A stretch of DNA of 64,000 bases from Streptomyces exfoliatus (GTDB lineage: Bacteria > Actinomycetota > Actinomycetes > Streptomycetales > Streptomycetaceae): positions 124,001 through 188,000 of the forward strand of contig NZ_JNZP01000012.1 in NCBI RefSeq assembly GCF_000725545.1. Reading direction: 5' to 3'. This document shows positions 51,585 to 60,170 of this stretch, one piece after another (position 1 is the first letter of the stretch; each line of letters opens with the position of its first letter). Below the pieces are notes generated by a model that saw only the letters and a list, made by a program, of their open reading frames with translations, searched no databases and was not told where the DNA came from. The position numbers were made by a program, and so were the translations under genes.

Positions 51585-52619
51585 GTGACCACTCTCTCCC
51601 GGATCGGCCAAGGCCCCGCCGTCGTACGGCGGGGCCTTGCCCGGCATGTCATGGCCGCCGTCCTGTGTCTCCTCCTGCTCGCTCTCGCGCTGCTCGCCAG
51701 CGTGATGTTCGGCAGCAAGCCGACGTCCCTCGGCGACGTCCTGCGGGTGATCACCGGTGACGGCGACAGCTACACCCGTACCGTCGTCGAGAGCCGCTAC
51801 CCGCGCACCGCCCTCGGCGTCCTCGCGGGTCTCTGTCTCGCTGTCGCCGGAACCCTGATGCAGGGCATCACGCGCAATCCGCTCGCCGAGCCGGGACTCC
51901 TCGGCATCAACGCGGGCGCGTCCGCGAGCATCGTCGCCGCCACCGCGTTCCTCGGTGCCTCCGGACAGCAGCAGACCATCTGGTGGGCCCTCCTCGGCGC
52001 CCTCGCGACCGGAGTCGTCGTCCATGTCGTCGGCACCGCGGGCGGCGGTGGCGGACCGGTGCGCCTGGTGCTCGCGGGTGCGGTGCTCTCCGCCGTCCTC
52101 GCCGCGTTCATCCAGGCCGTCGCGCTGTCCAACCCGCGGGTCTTCGACACCTACCGCTACTGGGTGGTGGGCGCGCTCGGCGGGCGCGGCTTCGACGCAT
52201 TCTGGGCGGTCGCGCCGTTCGCCGCGGCGGGTCTGCTCCTCGCCCTGCTGCTCGCGCCCGGGCTCAACGCCATGGCGATGGGCGACGACAAGGCGGCCTC
52301 CCTCGGCATCAGTCCGGCCCGGGTCAAGGGCGCGGGACTGCTCGCCGCGACCCTGCTGGCCGCCGCCGCCACAGCGGCCGTCGGGCCCATCGCCTTCGTC
52401 GGCCTCGCCGTCCCGCACGTGGTGCGGGCGCTCGTGGGCGCCGACTTCCGGGCCCAGATCCTGTTCACCGCGCTCGCGGGTCCCGCGCTGCTGCTCTTCG
52501 CCGATGTCATCGGCCGGGTCCTGCTGCGCCCGCAGGAGCTCATGGTCGGAGTGGTCACCGCCTTCATCGGCGCCCCGGCCCTGCTCTTCGCCGTTCGTCG
52601 TATGAGGGGAGCGGCATGA
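51585..52619 (+). CDS. Ferric-siderophore ABC importer permease (FecCD family)
   Basis: This membrane protein of 344 aa shows the FecCD landmarks GLCLAVAGTLMQGITRNPLAEPGLLGINAGAS, LVLAGAVLSAVLAAFI, AMGDDKAASLGISPARV (ATPase-contact loop) and AVGPIAFVGLAVPHVVR. The GTG start lies 16 bp after the receptor stop. Its own stop overlaps the next permease (ATGA). The pair probably forms a heterodimeric channel. Confidence 0.92.
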   Translation: MTTLSRIGQGPAVVRRGLARHVMAAVLCLLLLALALLASVMFGSKPTSLGDVLRVITGDGDSYTRTVVESRYPRTALGVLAGLCLAVAGTLMQGITRNPLAEPGLLGINAGASASIVAATAFLGASGQQQTIWWALLGALATGVVVHVVGTAGGGGGPVRLVLAGAVLSAVLAAFIQAVALSNPRVFDTYRYWVVGALGGRGFDAFWAVAPFAAAGLLLALLLAPGLNAMAMGDDKAASLGISPARVKGAGLLAATLLAAAATAAVGPIAFVGLAVPHVVRALVGADFRAQILFTALAGPALLLFADVIGRVLLRPQELMVGVVTAFIGAPALLFAVRRMRGAA

Positions 52620-53722
52620 AGACCGCCGACCGGACCGCCACCACGAACAGCGCCGACGGCGCTCTCGCGGCGCCGAAGAGCGGGGTGCGGCCCGCGGGCC
52701 GTGGGATCCTGCGGATCGGTCCCTGGGTCGCCGTGCCCGTCCGCCGCTCCACCGTGATCGCCGCCGTCGTGGCGCTGCTGCTGCTCTGCGGGGTGGCCGT
52801 GGCCACCCTGTCGATGGGCAGGCTCGGCATCGCCCTGCCCGACCTGCCGTCGGCCCTCGCCGGTGACGCCACGGGCAAGAACGCGTTCGTCCTGAACCGG
52901 CTGCGCGGCCCGAGGCTCGTGGTGGCCATCGCCACCGGCGCGGCCTTCGGCCTCTCGGGGGCCCTGTTCCAGTCCGTCACCCGCAATCCGCTGGGCAGTC
53001 CCGACGTGATCGGGCTCGGCGCCGGCGCCGGGGCGGGCGCCGCGGCCGCGGCGCTCTTCCTGCCCGACGTCCTGCCGGTGGCCGTCGGCGCGCTGCTCGG
53101 TGCGGTCATCGCGATGGCCGTCGTGTTCCTCGCCACCGGCACCGGCTTCCGCAGCCCGGGCCGGCTCGTGGTGGCCGGCATCGGCGTGGCCGCGATGGCC
53201 ACGGCGCTGACCCAGTACGTGGTGTACGCCGTCGAGCGCGACAAGGCCAGCGCCCTGACCGCCTACATCAACGGCAGTCTCTCCGCCCGCTCCTGGGAGG
53301 ACGCGACGACCATCTGGACGGTACTGCTCCTCGCGCTGCCGTTCGCGGCCCTTCTGGCCAGGCCCCTGAGCATCGGTGAGATGGGCGACGACCTCTCCAC
53401 CGGCCTGGGTGCCCGTCCGGGGCGGACCGCGACCGCGGCGGTCGTGCTGTCGATCGTCCTCTCGGCGGGGGCGGTGAGCGTGGCCGGTCCCATCGCGTTC
53501 GTCTCCCTGACGGCGCCGCAGATCGCCAAGCGGGTCACCCGCAGCGGCGGCCCGCACCTGGTCATGTCGACCCTCCTCGGTGCCCTGCTCCTGGTCCTGG
53601 CCGACCTGACGGCGCAGCAGCTGCCGCTCTTCGACGACCTGCCGGTCGGCCTGTACACGATGGCCGTCGGCGGCGCCTACCTGGGCTATCTGCTGCTCCG
53701 CGAGTGGAAGCGCCCCGCCTGA
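52616..53722 (+). CDS. Ferric-siderophore ABC importer permease (FecCD family), partner
   Basis: This 368-aa permease has a cytosolic N-terminal tail of about 40 residues and then the FecCD pattern (GAAFGLSGALFQSVTRNPLGSPDVIGLG, LVVAGIGVAAMATALTQYVV, IGEMGDDLSTGLGARPG, VAGPIAFVSLTAPQIAKRV). ATG overlaps the previous stop. The unit ends at two stacked terminator hairpins without an ATPase gene, so the ATPase at 23949-24842 or one elsewhere must energise it. Confidence 0.92.
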   Translation: MKTADRTATTNSADGALAAPKSGVRPAGRGILRIGPWVAVPVRRSTVIAAVVALLLLCGVAVATLSMGRLGIALPDLPSALAGDATGKNAFVLNRLRGPRLVVAIATGAAFGLSGALFQSVTRNPLGSPDVIGLGAGAGAGAAAAALFLPDVLPVAVGALLGAVIAMAVVFLATGTGFRSPGRLVVAGIGVAAMATALTQYVVYAVERDKASALTAYINGSLSARSWEDATTIWTVLLLALPFAALLARPLSIGEMGDDLSTGLGARPGRTATAAVVLSIVLSAGAVSVAGPIAFVSLTAPQIAKRVTRSGGPHLVMSTLLGALLLVLADLTAQQLPLFDDLPVGLYTMAVGGAYLGYLLLREWKRPA

Positions 53723-53728
53723 CCCCCC

Positions 53729-53754
53729 GGGTGCCTCGCCACCGCGAGGCACCC
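53729..53754. terminator. Terminator hairpin 1 after the second uptake unit
   Basis: GGGTGCCTCG pairs with CGAGGCACCC around a 6-nt loop, directly after the permease stop. Confidence 0.8.
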
Positions 53755-53757
53755 GAC

Positions 53758-53797
53758 GAGACGCCCGACGGTGCTTTCCGGCACCGCCGGGCGTCTC
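53758..53797. terminator. Terminator hairpin 2, between convergent genes
   Basis: GAGACGCCCG pairs with CGGGCGTCTC, with an inner CGGTGC/GCACCG stem. It follows hairpin 1 by 3 bp and ends 5 bp before the stop of the large gene on the other strand, so it can serve both. Confidence 0.85.
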
Positions 53798-53802
53798 GTG
53801 TC

Positions 53803-56800
53803 TCACCGGTCGCGCTTCCACGCCTCGGCGAACATCTCGTGGAGGGGTGCCGTCGGCAGCAGCCGTTCGAACGGAGCGCGGATCTGGTTGCCCCACAGCG
53901 GACGCACCCGGTGGGCGGCCAGCTTCACGGTCTCCAGCGGGAGGTGCGGGGCCTTCAGCTCGGTCCACTCGCCGGGCAGGAACAGCGTCCGCCCCGCCCG
54001 GGCCCGTTTGGCCTCCAGGACCGCGCCGGTCGCGAGGAGTTCCGCCCTGACCTCCGCGTGTCCCTTGGCCGTCCAGCCGTTCCACCGGCGCACGTTCCGG
54101 TCGGTGGGCGCGGCGAGCGTCGCCAGCTGGAGGTACAGCGCTGCGGCGGCCGTGCCGACGCCGAGCTCCTCCGCCACGCGTGCGACCAGGTCCGGGCAGG
54201 AGCGGCGGGGATCCGCCTCGTACGCGCCGGCCGGGACCGCCCCGGAGACCGCCCGGCGCATCATCCGTTCGAGGCCGCCGCCGGCGAGGAGCGGCGCCGT
54301 CCGGTCCAGCTCGTCTGCGAGGTCGGTGAGCTCGCGGACCCGCTGCCACGCCTCGGGGTCCGCCACCTCGGCGGGCCGCAGGAAGGCCTCGCCCCGTGGG
54401 GCGCACACGACGAGCGGCCCGGAGTCGTACGCGGTCATGGCGGGCAGCTCGCCCTCCTCCTTCCTGCGGTCGAGCGAGATGGGCAGCCGGGCGGGACCGA
54501 ACCGCTCGGCGAGCGCCTCCGGGGTGTCCTCGACCCGTGAACCGCGCAGCTCCAGGAGCAGTTCCGGCCGCGCCAGTTCGGACCGCAGCCGCTCGTACAG
54601 TGCCGTGGCACCGGCCGTCGCGGGGTCGCCGACGGGCCTGTCGGTCCACGCCCACACGAGCGCGCTCGCGATCCGGCGGACCGGGAGGCCCACCGGGGTG
54701 CCGTAAGGCGGTTCGGTGCCCGCCGGCGGCAGGGCCCGTACCTCCACGCCCAGGCCGTACGAGGGCGCCGCGAGGTCCCAGCCGGCCGCGGGCACGGTCG
54801 CGTCCTCGGCGGCCTCGTAGCCCCCCGCGAGACGCCGTGCCCACACCTCGGAGAGTCCCAGGGCCGCCTCCAGGGCGTCGGCGGCCTCGTCGTGGACGGC
54901 GGGCAGCGATCCGACGAGACCGCGCCACGCCCCGGCCATCCGCTCCGCGGCCGCCTCGACCCCGCCGGCCCGCCACAGGTCCGCCGGGTCCTCGGGGACG
55001 GCGGCGGCCAGGACGGCGCTGCGGCCGTCGGCTCCGAGCCGTCCCCACAGCTCTTCGTAGGACTCGACCGTCTTCGGGCTCGCCTTGTACGGGGCCTTGC
55101 GGGCCAGGGCGCGGTCCTCGTCCCGGTCGGAGCCGCCGACGAGACCCGCGACCACGAGCCTGGCCACCGCGCGGCGTACACCGGTCAGTTCGGCGAACCG
55201 TGCCGCCGCCGACTCCGGCACCGGAACGGGTCCGTGTGCCTCGATCGCGGCGAGCAGGGCCCTCAGCCGGACGGCGTCGTCCCGCTCCACCCGCACGAGG
55301 CGGGCCTCGGGGACGGCCGCCGGCACGGGGTCGCCTTCGGTGTCCTCGGCGGCGGGCGCGACGAACCAGCAGTCCGGCGCGGCGTCCCACACCAGGGCGG
55401 ACGCCACGGCCGTCCCGGCCTCCCGCAGTCCGTCGAGGGGCGCGGCCCCGGACGTGCGGCCCACCCACCACCGGCTGCCCGCACGGGCGAACGGCTGCTC
55501 GGCCCAGGTGTCCAGAAGCGCGAGCAGCGCGGCCCGCGCCGGCTCCGGGGTCGGCGCCACCACCGCCCGCCAGGCGACGGCGTCGATCGCGCCGAGCAGC
55601 CGCGACCAGTCGTGCGGCGCCGCGGGCGGGGACAGCCGCCGCACCTCCTCGCCGATCGTCCCGGCCAGGCAGGCGCCGTCGGCGGCCAGCGCGCTCAGGG
55701 TCGCCGGCAGGGCCACGTCCGGGCTCCTGCGCCACGTCGCGTGCTGCCCGTCCACGAGAAGTCCGGACAGCGCGGGCACCAGCTCGGTGTCCGGCGCGGT
55801 CCGGCGCGGCGGGGCGGGGGGCGCCTCGGCCAGCAGGGTGACCCGCCGGTGCAGGGCGCGCCGCCGCTCCTCCACCCGTGCGGCGCGCCCGGCCACCGCC
55901 ACGACGGCCTCGACGAGCTCAGGCTCGGTGACCCGCGGAAGGTGGCGTGCCACGGCGGCGCGCAGTGCTTCGGTGCCTTCGAGGGCGGCGGCCAGGAGCA
56001 CCTCGGCCGTCGGATCCGCCACGCTCCGCAGGGCCCGGGAGCCCGCGGTGTCCCGCGTCCGCAGCAGGTACCAGAAGGCCGGGGGCAGGGCCACGCCACG
56101 GGACACGGTGACCCGGCGGTTCCGCTTCGTCCGGCCGTTCCGGGGCGAGTGGTGTCCGTCCAGCTCCCACAGCAGGCTGCCGTCGGCGGCGTATGCGCGC
56201 ACGCCCGTCCGGGTCTCCGCCTCGGCGAGGACCACGTCCTCCACCGCGCCCTCCGGAGGCGCCCACAGTCCCCAGGGCTGCTGGCCCTGCCGGTCGATGC
56301 CGAAGCCGGCCTTGCGCCCGTCGATGCTCTCGAGCAGGTAGTGGTCGGGTGCGTGGTCGCGGTGCCGGGTGCGGAACAGCACCCGCGTTCCGACGAGTCC
56401 GTCGCGGCTGCCCAGCGGGGAGCCGGTCAGTCCGGCGGGCAGCGGCGCCAGCTGGAGGGCCTCGCGGGCCAGGGACATGCCCGCCTCGGACGGTTCGACG
56501 GCCGGATCGGCGCTCGGGGCGCGGCCGGGGAAGTCCGGCAGCGGCGTCGCGCCGAGCCGCTCGCCCGTGACGGGGTCGACGACCTCCCAGGGCTTTCCGC
56601 GGTAGACGGCGTTGGTCCAGACACGGCAGCCGTCGCGGAGTTGCAGCTCCTCCCGGTCGATCCCCTCCGTGCCGCCGGGCCGCACGACCCGCAGGCCGCC
56701 GTGCCGGCCGCCTCCGTCCGCGGTCTCGAACTGGAAGCCGTAGGCCCCGTCCAGGCTGCCGCCGAACGGCACCAGACCACCCCAGTCGTCGGGGGTGAAC

Positions 56801-58749
56801 AGCTCTCCGGGGCGGTCGGCCCAGATGGCGGTGTCGCAGTAGTACGGGCCCGGCTTGAGGCTCCAGCTCACCAGGAAGGAGCCGCCCACATAGTGGACGG
56901 CGACCATGGTGGCGTCCTCCGGCACGGTGAACCGGCAGGAGCCGCGGACCCCGTCGGGCGCGACGGCGACGGCCCGGTCGCGTCCGAACACCGTCAGGAC
57001 CGGCCAGGTGGAGGTCACACCGATCACTCCCGGCAGACCGGCCACACCGATCAGCCCGGCGACACCGGCGGCATCGGAGGCACCGCCGGAACCGGAGGCA
57101 CCGCCGGAACCGGAGGCACCGCCGGAGCCGGCGACGCCCGCGACCCCGGCGGCACTGCCGGCATCGGGGCCACCAGCGGCTTCGGCGGCACCATGCCCCC
57201 CGGCCGGCGCCTCTTCGGTCACCGGGCCGACGTCGGCCGCCGCACCCTCCGACGCCTCCCGGACGGAGGCCGCCGCGAACTCCTCGTACACGGACTCCAG
57301 GGCCGGCCACGCCAGCTCCTCCGGCAGCCCGGCCGCGAGCGAGCGGCGCAGCGCGCCCGCCGCGGACACCTCCGCGAGGGCGTCGCCGACTCCCCCGAGG
57401 GCCGTCACCGTCGGCCGGTCGAGCAGGGTCTCCAGCTCGGCGACGGCCTCCTCCGCCCCCGCCATGCCGCCGCCCCCGACGGTGGCGACGAGCTTGCCGA
57501 CCCGGCCCGCCACCTCCTGCGCGATGCCCTCGTTGCCCGGGAGCAGCGTCACCGCCGACCCGGCCTTGCGTCCGCGCGACCTGAACCCGTGCGGCGTGAG
57601 ACCGGCGTGCACGGTCCCCTCCAGGCGGGCCCCGAAGACCGGGTCGGCGGCGAGCGCGGCGAGGTCGCGCCGGGACCGGTCGCCCCAGAAACGCATCCGG
57701 ATCTCCGGCCCCGGGTCGACGACGGCGACCCCGGCCGCCAGACAGGCGTCGAGCACGTCCGCGTCGAAGCCCTGGTAGTAGTGGCGGGTCGTGTGCACGG
57801 TCACGGCCTCGCCCGCCGCCCGCAGGCGCGGCCCGAGGCGCCCGACGAGGTCGAGGAACTCCGGCGGCAGTTGCTGCCGTCCGACTCCGCCGCCGGACTG
57901 CTTCGCGTACTGGTACATGTGGACGAAGTGCCCGACCCAGCGGTGCAGTCCGCCCTCCGGTACCACCCGCCCGGCCTCCATCGCCTCCGTCGCGCCGCAG
58001 CCGATCAGCGTCCGCAGCCACGCACCGCCGTCGGTGACGCCCTCGGGGAAGACCTCGACGAGTCCGGCGGCGACCTCGTCGGTCGGCGGATGAGCCGTCA
58101 GGACCGGTTCGGCGGCGGTGAGCAGCGCGTCCGGCACGGACTTCTTCCGGGCCACCGACACGATCGCGCCCACCACCCGCGCCACCTCGTCGTCGCCGTG
58201 TCCCGCCGTCCTGGCCGCGGCCCGGACCCGGTGCACGAGGTCCGCCGGCAGGTCCGCCTCGGACGCCGACCAGGCGGTCAGGAACGCGCCCAGGGCCGCG
58301 TACGCCTCGGCGGGCTCCAGGGTCTCGGCGAGGAAGCGCTGATGGGCCCCGAACTCCTTGGCGGGCATGGCCCCGCCCTTGGCGAACAGCAGGCCGTTGG
58401 CCCGACGGTAGGCGGGGTCCACCGGCAGCCCGCGCTCGGCCTCCGCGGCCCTCGCCGCCACGTACGCCCGGCCGCCGGGCCGGCTCCCGTAGCCGATGAG
58501 GCGGTGGCCCACCGTGTCCCAGAACCACGGCAGGTGCTCGGGTGGCAGCCGCCGCGCCCGCCACGCCATCGCGTCGACGAACGCGCCGGGCTTGGTCCAG
58601 GACCGGTTGAGCTCCGTGCCCATGTCCTGGATCAGGTCGCGCGCCTTCGCGGCCGCGTCCGGGTCGTGGGCGGCGACCCAGTCGGCGTACGTGGTCGAGA
58701 CGTGCGTCCTGCCGTCGGCGGGCAACAGGGATGCGAGCGAGGCGATCAT
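53803..58749 (-). CDS. Very large protein of unknown function (about 1648 aa)
   Basis: No signal peptide or membrane helix is visible; the protein appears cytosolic. The N-terminal third is helical and repeat-like. A Gly/Ser/Ala-rich spacer near residues 540-580 is followed by a beta-rich central part with many Trp, Gly and Tyr residues (WSLKPGPYYCDTAIWAD, SLDGAYGFQFETADGG, REELQLRDGCRVWTNA). The C-terminal third is again alpha-helical (AALYLQLATLAAPTDRNVRRWNGW, then PLWGNQIRAPFERLLP). I do not recognise a catalytic motif and do not assign a family. The start is uncertain: ATG 58749 has GGAGC only one base away, and nearby GTG codons are possible. It is monocistronic, convergent with the uptake unit and divergent from the LacI regulator. 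Confidence 0.75.
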   Translation of the reverse strand: MIASLASLLPADGRTHVSTTYADWVAAHDPDAAAKARDLIQDMGTELNRSWTKPGAFVDAMAWRARRLPPEHLPWFWDTVGHRLIGYGSRPGGRAYVAARAAEAERGLPVDPAYRRANGLLFAKGGAMPAKEFGAHQRFLAETLEPAEAYAALGAFLTAWSASEADLPADLVHRVRAAARTAGHGDDEVARVVGAIVSVARKKSVPDALLTAAEPVLTAHPPTDEVAAGLVEVFPEGVTDGGAWLRTLIGCGATEAMEAGRVVPEGGLHRWVGHFVHMYQYAKQSGGGVGRQQLPPEFLDLVGRLGPRLRAAGEAVTVHTTRHYYQGFDADVLDACLAAGVAVVDPGPEIRMRFWGDRSRRDLAALAADPVFGARLEGTVHAGLTPHGFRSRGRKAGSAVTLLPGNEGIAQEVAGRVGKLVATVGGGGMAGAEEAVAELETLLDRPTVTALGGVGDALAEVSAAGALRRSLAAGLPEELAWPALESVYEEFAAASVREASEGAAADVGPVTEEAPAGGHGAAEAAGGPDAGSAAGVAGVAGSGGASGSGGASGSGGASDAAGVAGLIGVAGLPGVIGVTSTWPVLTVFGRDRAVAVAPDGVRGSCRFTVPEDATMVAVHYVGGSFLVSWSLKPGPYYCDTAIWADRPGELFTPDDWGGLVPFGGSLDGAYGFQFETADGGGRHGGLRVVRPGGTEGIDREELQLRDGCRVWTNAVYRGKPWEVVDPVTGERLGATPLPDFPGRAPSADPAVEPSEAGMSLAREALQLAPLPAGLTGSPLGSRDGLVGTRVLFRTRHRDHAPDHYLLESIDGRKAGFGIDRQGQQPWGLWAPPEGAVEDVVLAEAETRTGVRAYAADGSLLWELDGHHSPRNGRTKRNRRVTVSRGVALPPAFWYLLRTRDTAGSRALRSVADPTAEVLLAAALEGTEALRAAVARHLPRVTEPELVEAVVAVAGRAARVEERRRALHRRVTLLAEAPPAPPRRTAPDTELVPALSGLLVDGQHATWRRSPDVALPATLSALAADGACLAGTIGEEVRRLSPPAAPHDWSRLLGAIDAVAWRAVVAPTPEPARAALLALLDTWAEQPFARAGSRWWVGRTSGAAPLDGLREAGTAVASALVWDAAPDCWFVAPAAEDTEGDPVPAAVPEARLVRVERDDAVRLRALLAAIEAHGPVPVPESAAARFAELTGVRRAVARLVVAGLVGGSDRDEDRALARKAPYKASPKTVESYEELWGRLGADGRSAVLAAAVPEDPADLWRAGGVEAAAERMAGAWRGLVGSLPAVHDEAADALEAALGLSEVWARRLAGGYEAAEDATVPAAGWDLAAPSYGLGVEVRALPPAGTEPPYGTPVGLPVRRIASALVWAWTDRPVGDPATAGATALYERLRSELARPELLLELRGSRVEDTPEALAERFGPARLPISLDRRKEEGELPAMTAYDSGPLVVCAPRGEAFLRPAEVADPEAWQRVRELTDLADELDRTAPLLAGGGLERMMRRAVSGAVPAGAYEADPRRSCPDLVARVAEELGVGTAAAALYLQLATLAAPTDRNVRRWNGWTAKGHAEVRAELLATGAVLEAKRARAGRTLFLPGEWTELKAPHLPLETVKLAAHRVRPLWGNQIRAPFERLLPTAPLHEMFAEAWKRDR
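57076..57129. repeat. 18-bp tandem repeat coding for a Gly/Ser spacer
   Basis: Three 18-bp units (GGAGGCACCGCCGGAACC on the + strand, last copy with one change) encode SGSGGA-type repeats in the low-complexity hinge of the large unknown protein. The frame is kept. Confidence 0.85.
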
Positions 58750-58853
58750 GCTCCGGATCGTCGCACGCGCCACTGACACGGCTGTCCGGCCGGGGTGGTT
58801 CGGTCCCGGCCGGCACGAGCGGCGGTGGTCGAGGCGCTCAGCCCGCCGCATTC

Positions 58854-58867
58854 TGGGAGCGCTCTCA
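58854..58867. promoter_or_regulatory. LacI-type operator TGGGAGCGCTCTCA upstream of the lacI-type gene
   Basis: The site differs from the perfect palindrome TGAGAGCGCTCTCA at 62992 by one base. It suggests autoregulation, and may also affect the divergent large gene. Confidence 0.7.
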
Positions 58868-58930
58868 GAACGATGGCCGCTCCGGATATCCTGAGGCACG
58901 CGGACCCACAGAACCGACAAGACCCGCACA

Positions 58931-58993
58931 GACCGCAGTCCCCAGACCGCAGTCCCCAGTCCGCAGTCCGCAGTCCGCAGTCCGCAGTACGCA
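58931..58993. repeat. Nine 7-bp tandem repeats in the leader of the lacI-type gene
   Basis: Nine heptamers run in series: GACCGCA, GTCCCCA, GACCGCA, GTCCCCA, four GTCCGCA, then GTACGCA. They lie between the operator and the ribosome-binding site. Length variation here could alter spacing or mRNA structure; this is not shown. Confidence 0.85.
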
Positions 58994-59038
58994 CCACGCA
59001 GCCCGCCGCCCGTACCCCGCAGTCGAGGAGCGCCCGCC

Positions 59039-60064
59039 TTGCCCGAGCAGACCACGGGGCCCCGCCCCACGCTGGAAGCCGTCGCCGCTCGCGCCGGCGT
59101 GTCCCGCGCCACGGCCTCCCGGGTCGTCAACGGGGGCGCGGGCGTACGCGCTCCGCTGGTCGAGAAGGTGCGCAGGGCCGTCGACGAGCTGGGTTACGTC
59201 CCCAATCACGCCGCTCGCACGCTGGTCACCCGCCGCAACGGCGCGGTGGCGGTGATCATCGCGGAGCCCGAGTTCCGGATCTTCTCCGACCCGTTCTTCG
59301 AGCAGCAGGTGCGGGGCATCAGCCGGGAACTCACGGCGCACGACGCCCAGCTGGTGCTGCTGTGGGTGGAGGGGCCGGGAGACCACGAGCGGATCGCCCG
59401 CTATCTCGGCGGGGGCCATGTCGACGGGGCGCTCGCCTTCTCGCTGCACAGTGACGACGCGCTGCCGGCCGTGATCGAGGGGGCGCGGATCCCGGTGGTC
59501 CTCGGCGGGCGGCCCGCGCCCGGCATCGACCCGGCCGTGCCCTTCGTCGACTGCGACAACCGCGGGGGTGCCCGCGAGGCGGTGCGGCACCTGGTGGGGC
59601 GCGGGTGCCGGAGCATCGCCCACATCTCGGGGCCCGCCGACCAGACGTCGGCCGTCGACCGGCTGCACGGTTACCGGGACGTCCTCATCGACGCCGATCC
59701 CGCGCTGCTGCGCGTGGGCGACTTCACGGAGGAGAGCGGCGCCCGTGCCATGGCCGAGCTGCTCGACCAGCGGCCGGACGTGGACGGGGTGTTCGTCGCC
59801 AACGACCTGATGGCGTCGGGTGCGCTGCTGACCCTGCGGGAGCGCGGCGTACGGGTGCCGCAGGACGTGGCGGTCGTCGGCTTCGACGACATGGCGTCGG
59901 TGGTCGACAGGACCTCGCCCGCCCTGACCACCGTGCACCAGGACATCGAGGGGATGGGCCGGCTCATGGTCAAGCTGCTCATGCGGCGGCTCGACGGCAC
60001 CGGGGCCGGGATCCCGGACTCCGTGATCACCCCGACCTCGCTGGTCCGCCGCGCCTCCGCCTGA
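59039..60064 (+). CDS. LacI-family repressor of the beta-glucan locus
   Basis: This 341-aa protein has an N-terminal LacI helix-turn-helix (TLEAVAARAGVSRATASRVVN, hinge helix near NHAARTLVTRR) and a sugar-binding core of the periplasmic-binding type (VDGALAFSLHSDDALPAV, VDGVFVANDLMASGALLTL, VPQDVAVVGFDDMASV). TTG start at 59039 with GAGGAG eight to nine bases upstream. It has an operator in its own promoter, and the same motif stands before the GH81 glucanase and sugar-receptor genes, so it is probably their shared repressor, released by a glucan oligosaccharide. It converges with the GH81 gene. Confidence 0.92.
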   Translation: MPEQTTGPRPTLEAVAARAGVSRATASRVVNGGAGVRAPLVEKVRRAVDELGYVPNHAARTLVTRRNGAVAVIIAEPEFRIFSDPFFEQQVRGISRELTAHDAQLVLLWVEGPGDHERIARYLGGGHVDGALAFSLHSDDALPAVIEGARIPVVLGGRPAPGIDPAVPFVDCDNRGGAREAVRHLVGRGCRSIAHISGPADQTSAVDRLHGYRDVLIDADPALLRVGDFTEESGARAMAELLDQRPDVDGVFVANDLMASGALLTLRERGVRVPQDVAVVGFDDMASVVDRTSPALTTVHQDIEGMGRLMVKLLMRRLDGTGAGIPDSVITPTSLVRRASA

Positions 60065-60128
60065 GCGGGCATCCCCCCGACCGGCTGTCGGCCTCTCGGG
60101 GTATCGCCTGAGCAGGCACGAGAAACGG

Positions 60129-60170
60129 CGGGGGGGGGGGGGGGGGCCCGGGCCCCCCCCCCCCCCCCCG
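60129..60170. repeat. Perfect 42-bp G/C palindrome
   Basis: The sequence is C, 17 G, CCC, GGG, 17 C, G: perfectly self-complementary with no loop. It lies exactly where the GH81 coding sequence should continue. Such a homopolymer palindrome is unlike anything else in the window. It may be an assembly or base-calling artefact at a collapsed gap, or an extreme hairpin acting as a terminator between convergent genes. Confidence 0.9.

Noticed and set aside
60065..60110. Terminator hairpin directly after the lacI-type gene (CCCCGA...TCGGGG)
   Set aside because: The stem is short with an imperfect interior, and the adjoining sequence is doubtful because of the G/C palindrome.
58865..60169. Continuation of the GH81 reading frame to 58865
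   Set aside because: It would run antisense through the entire lacI-type gene and past it; the sequence is not GH81-like. The missing stop is better explained by the palindrome.
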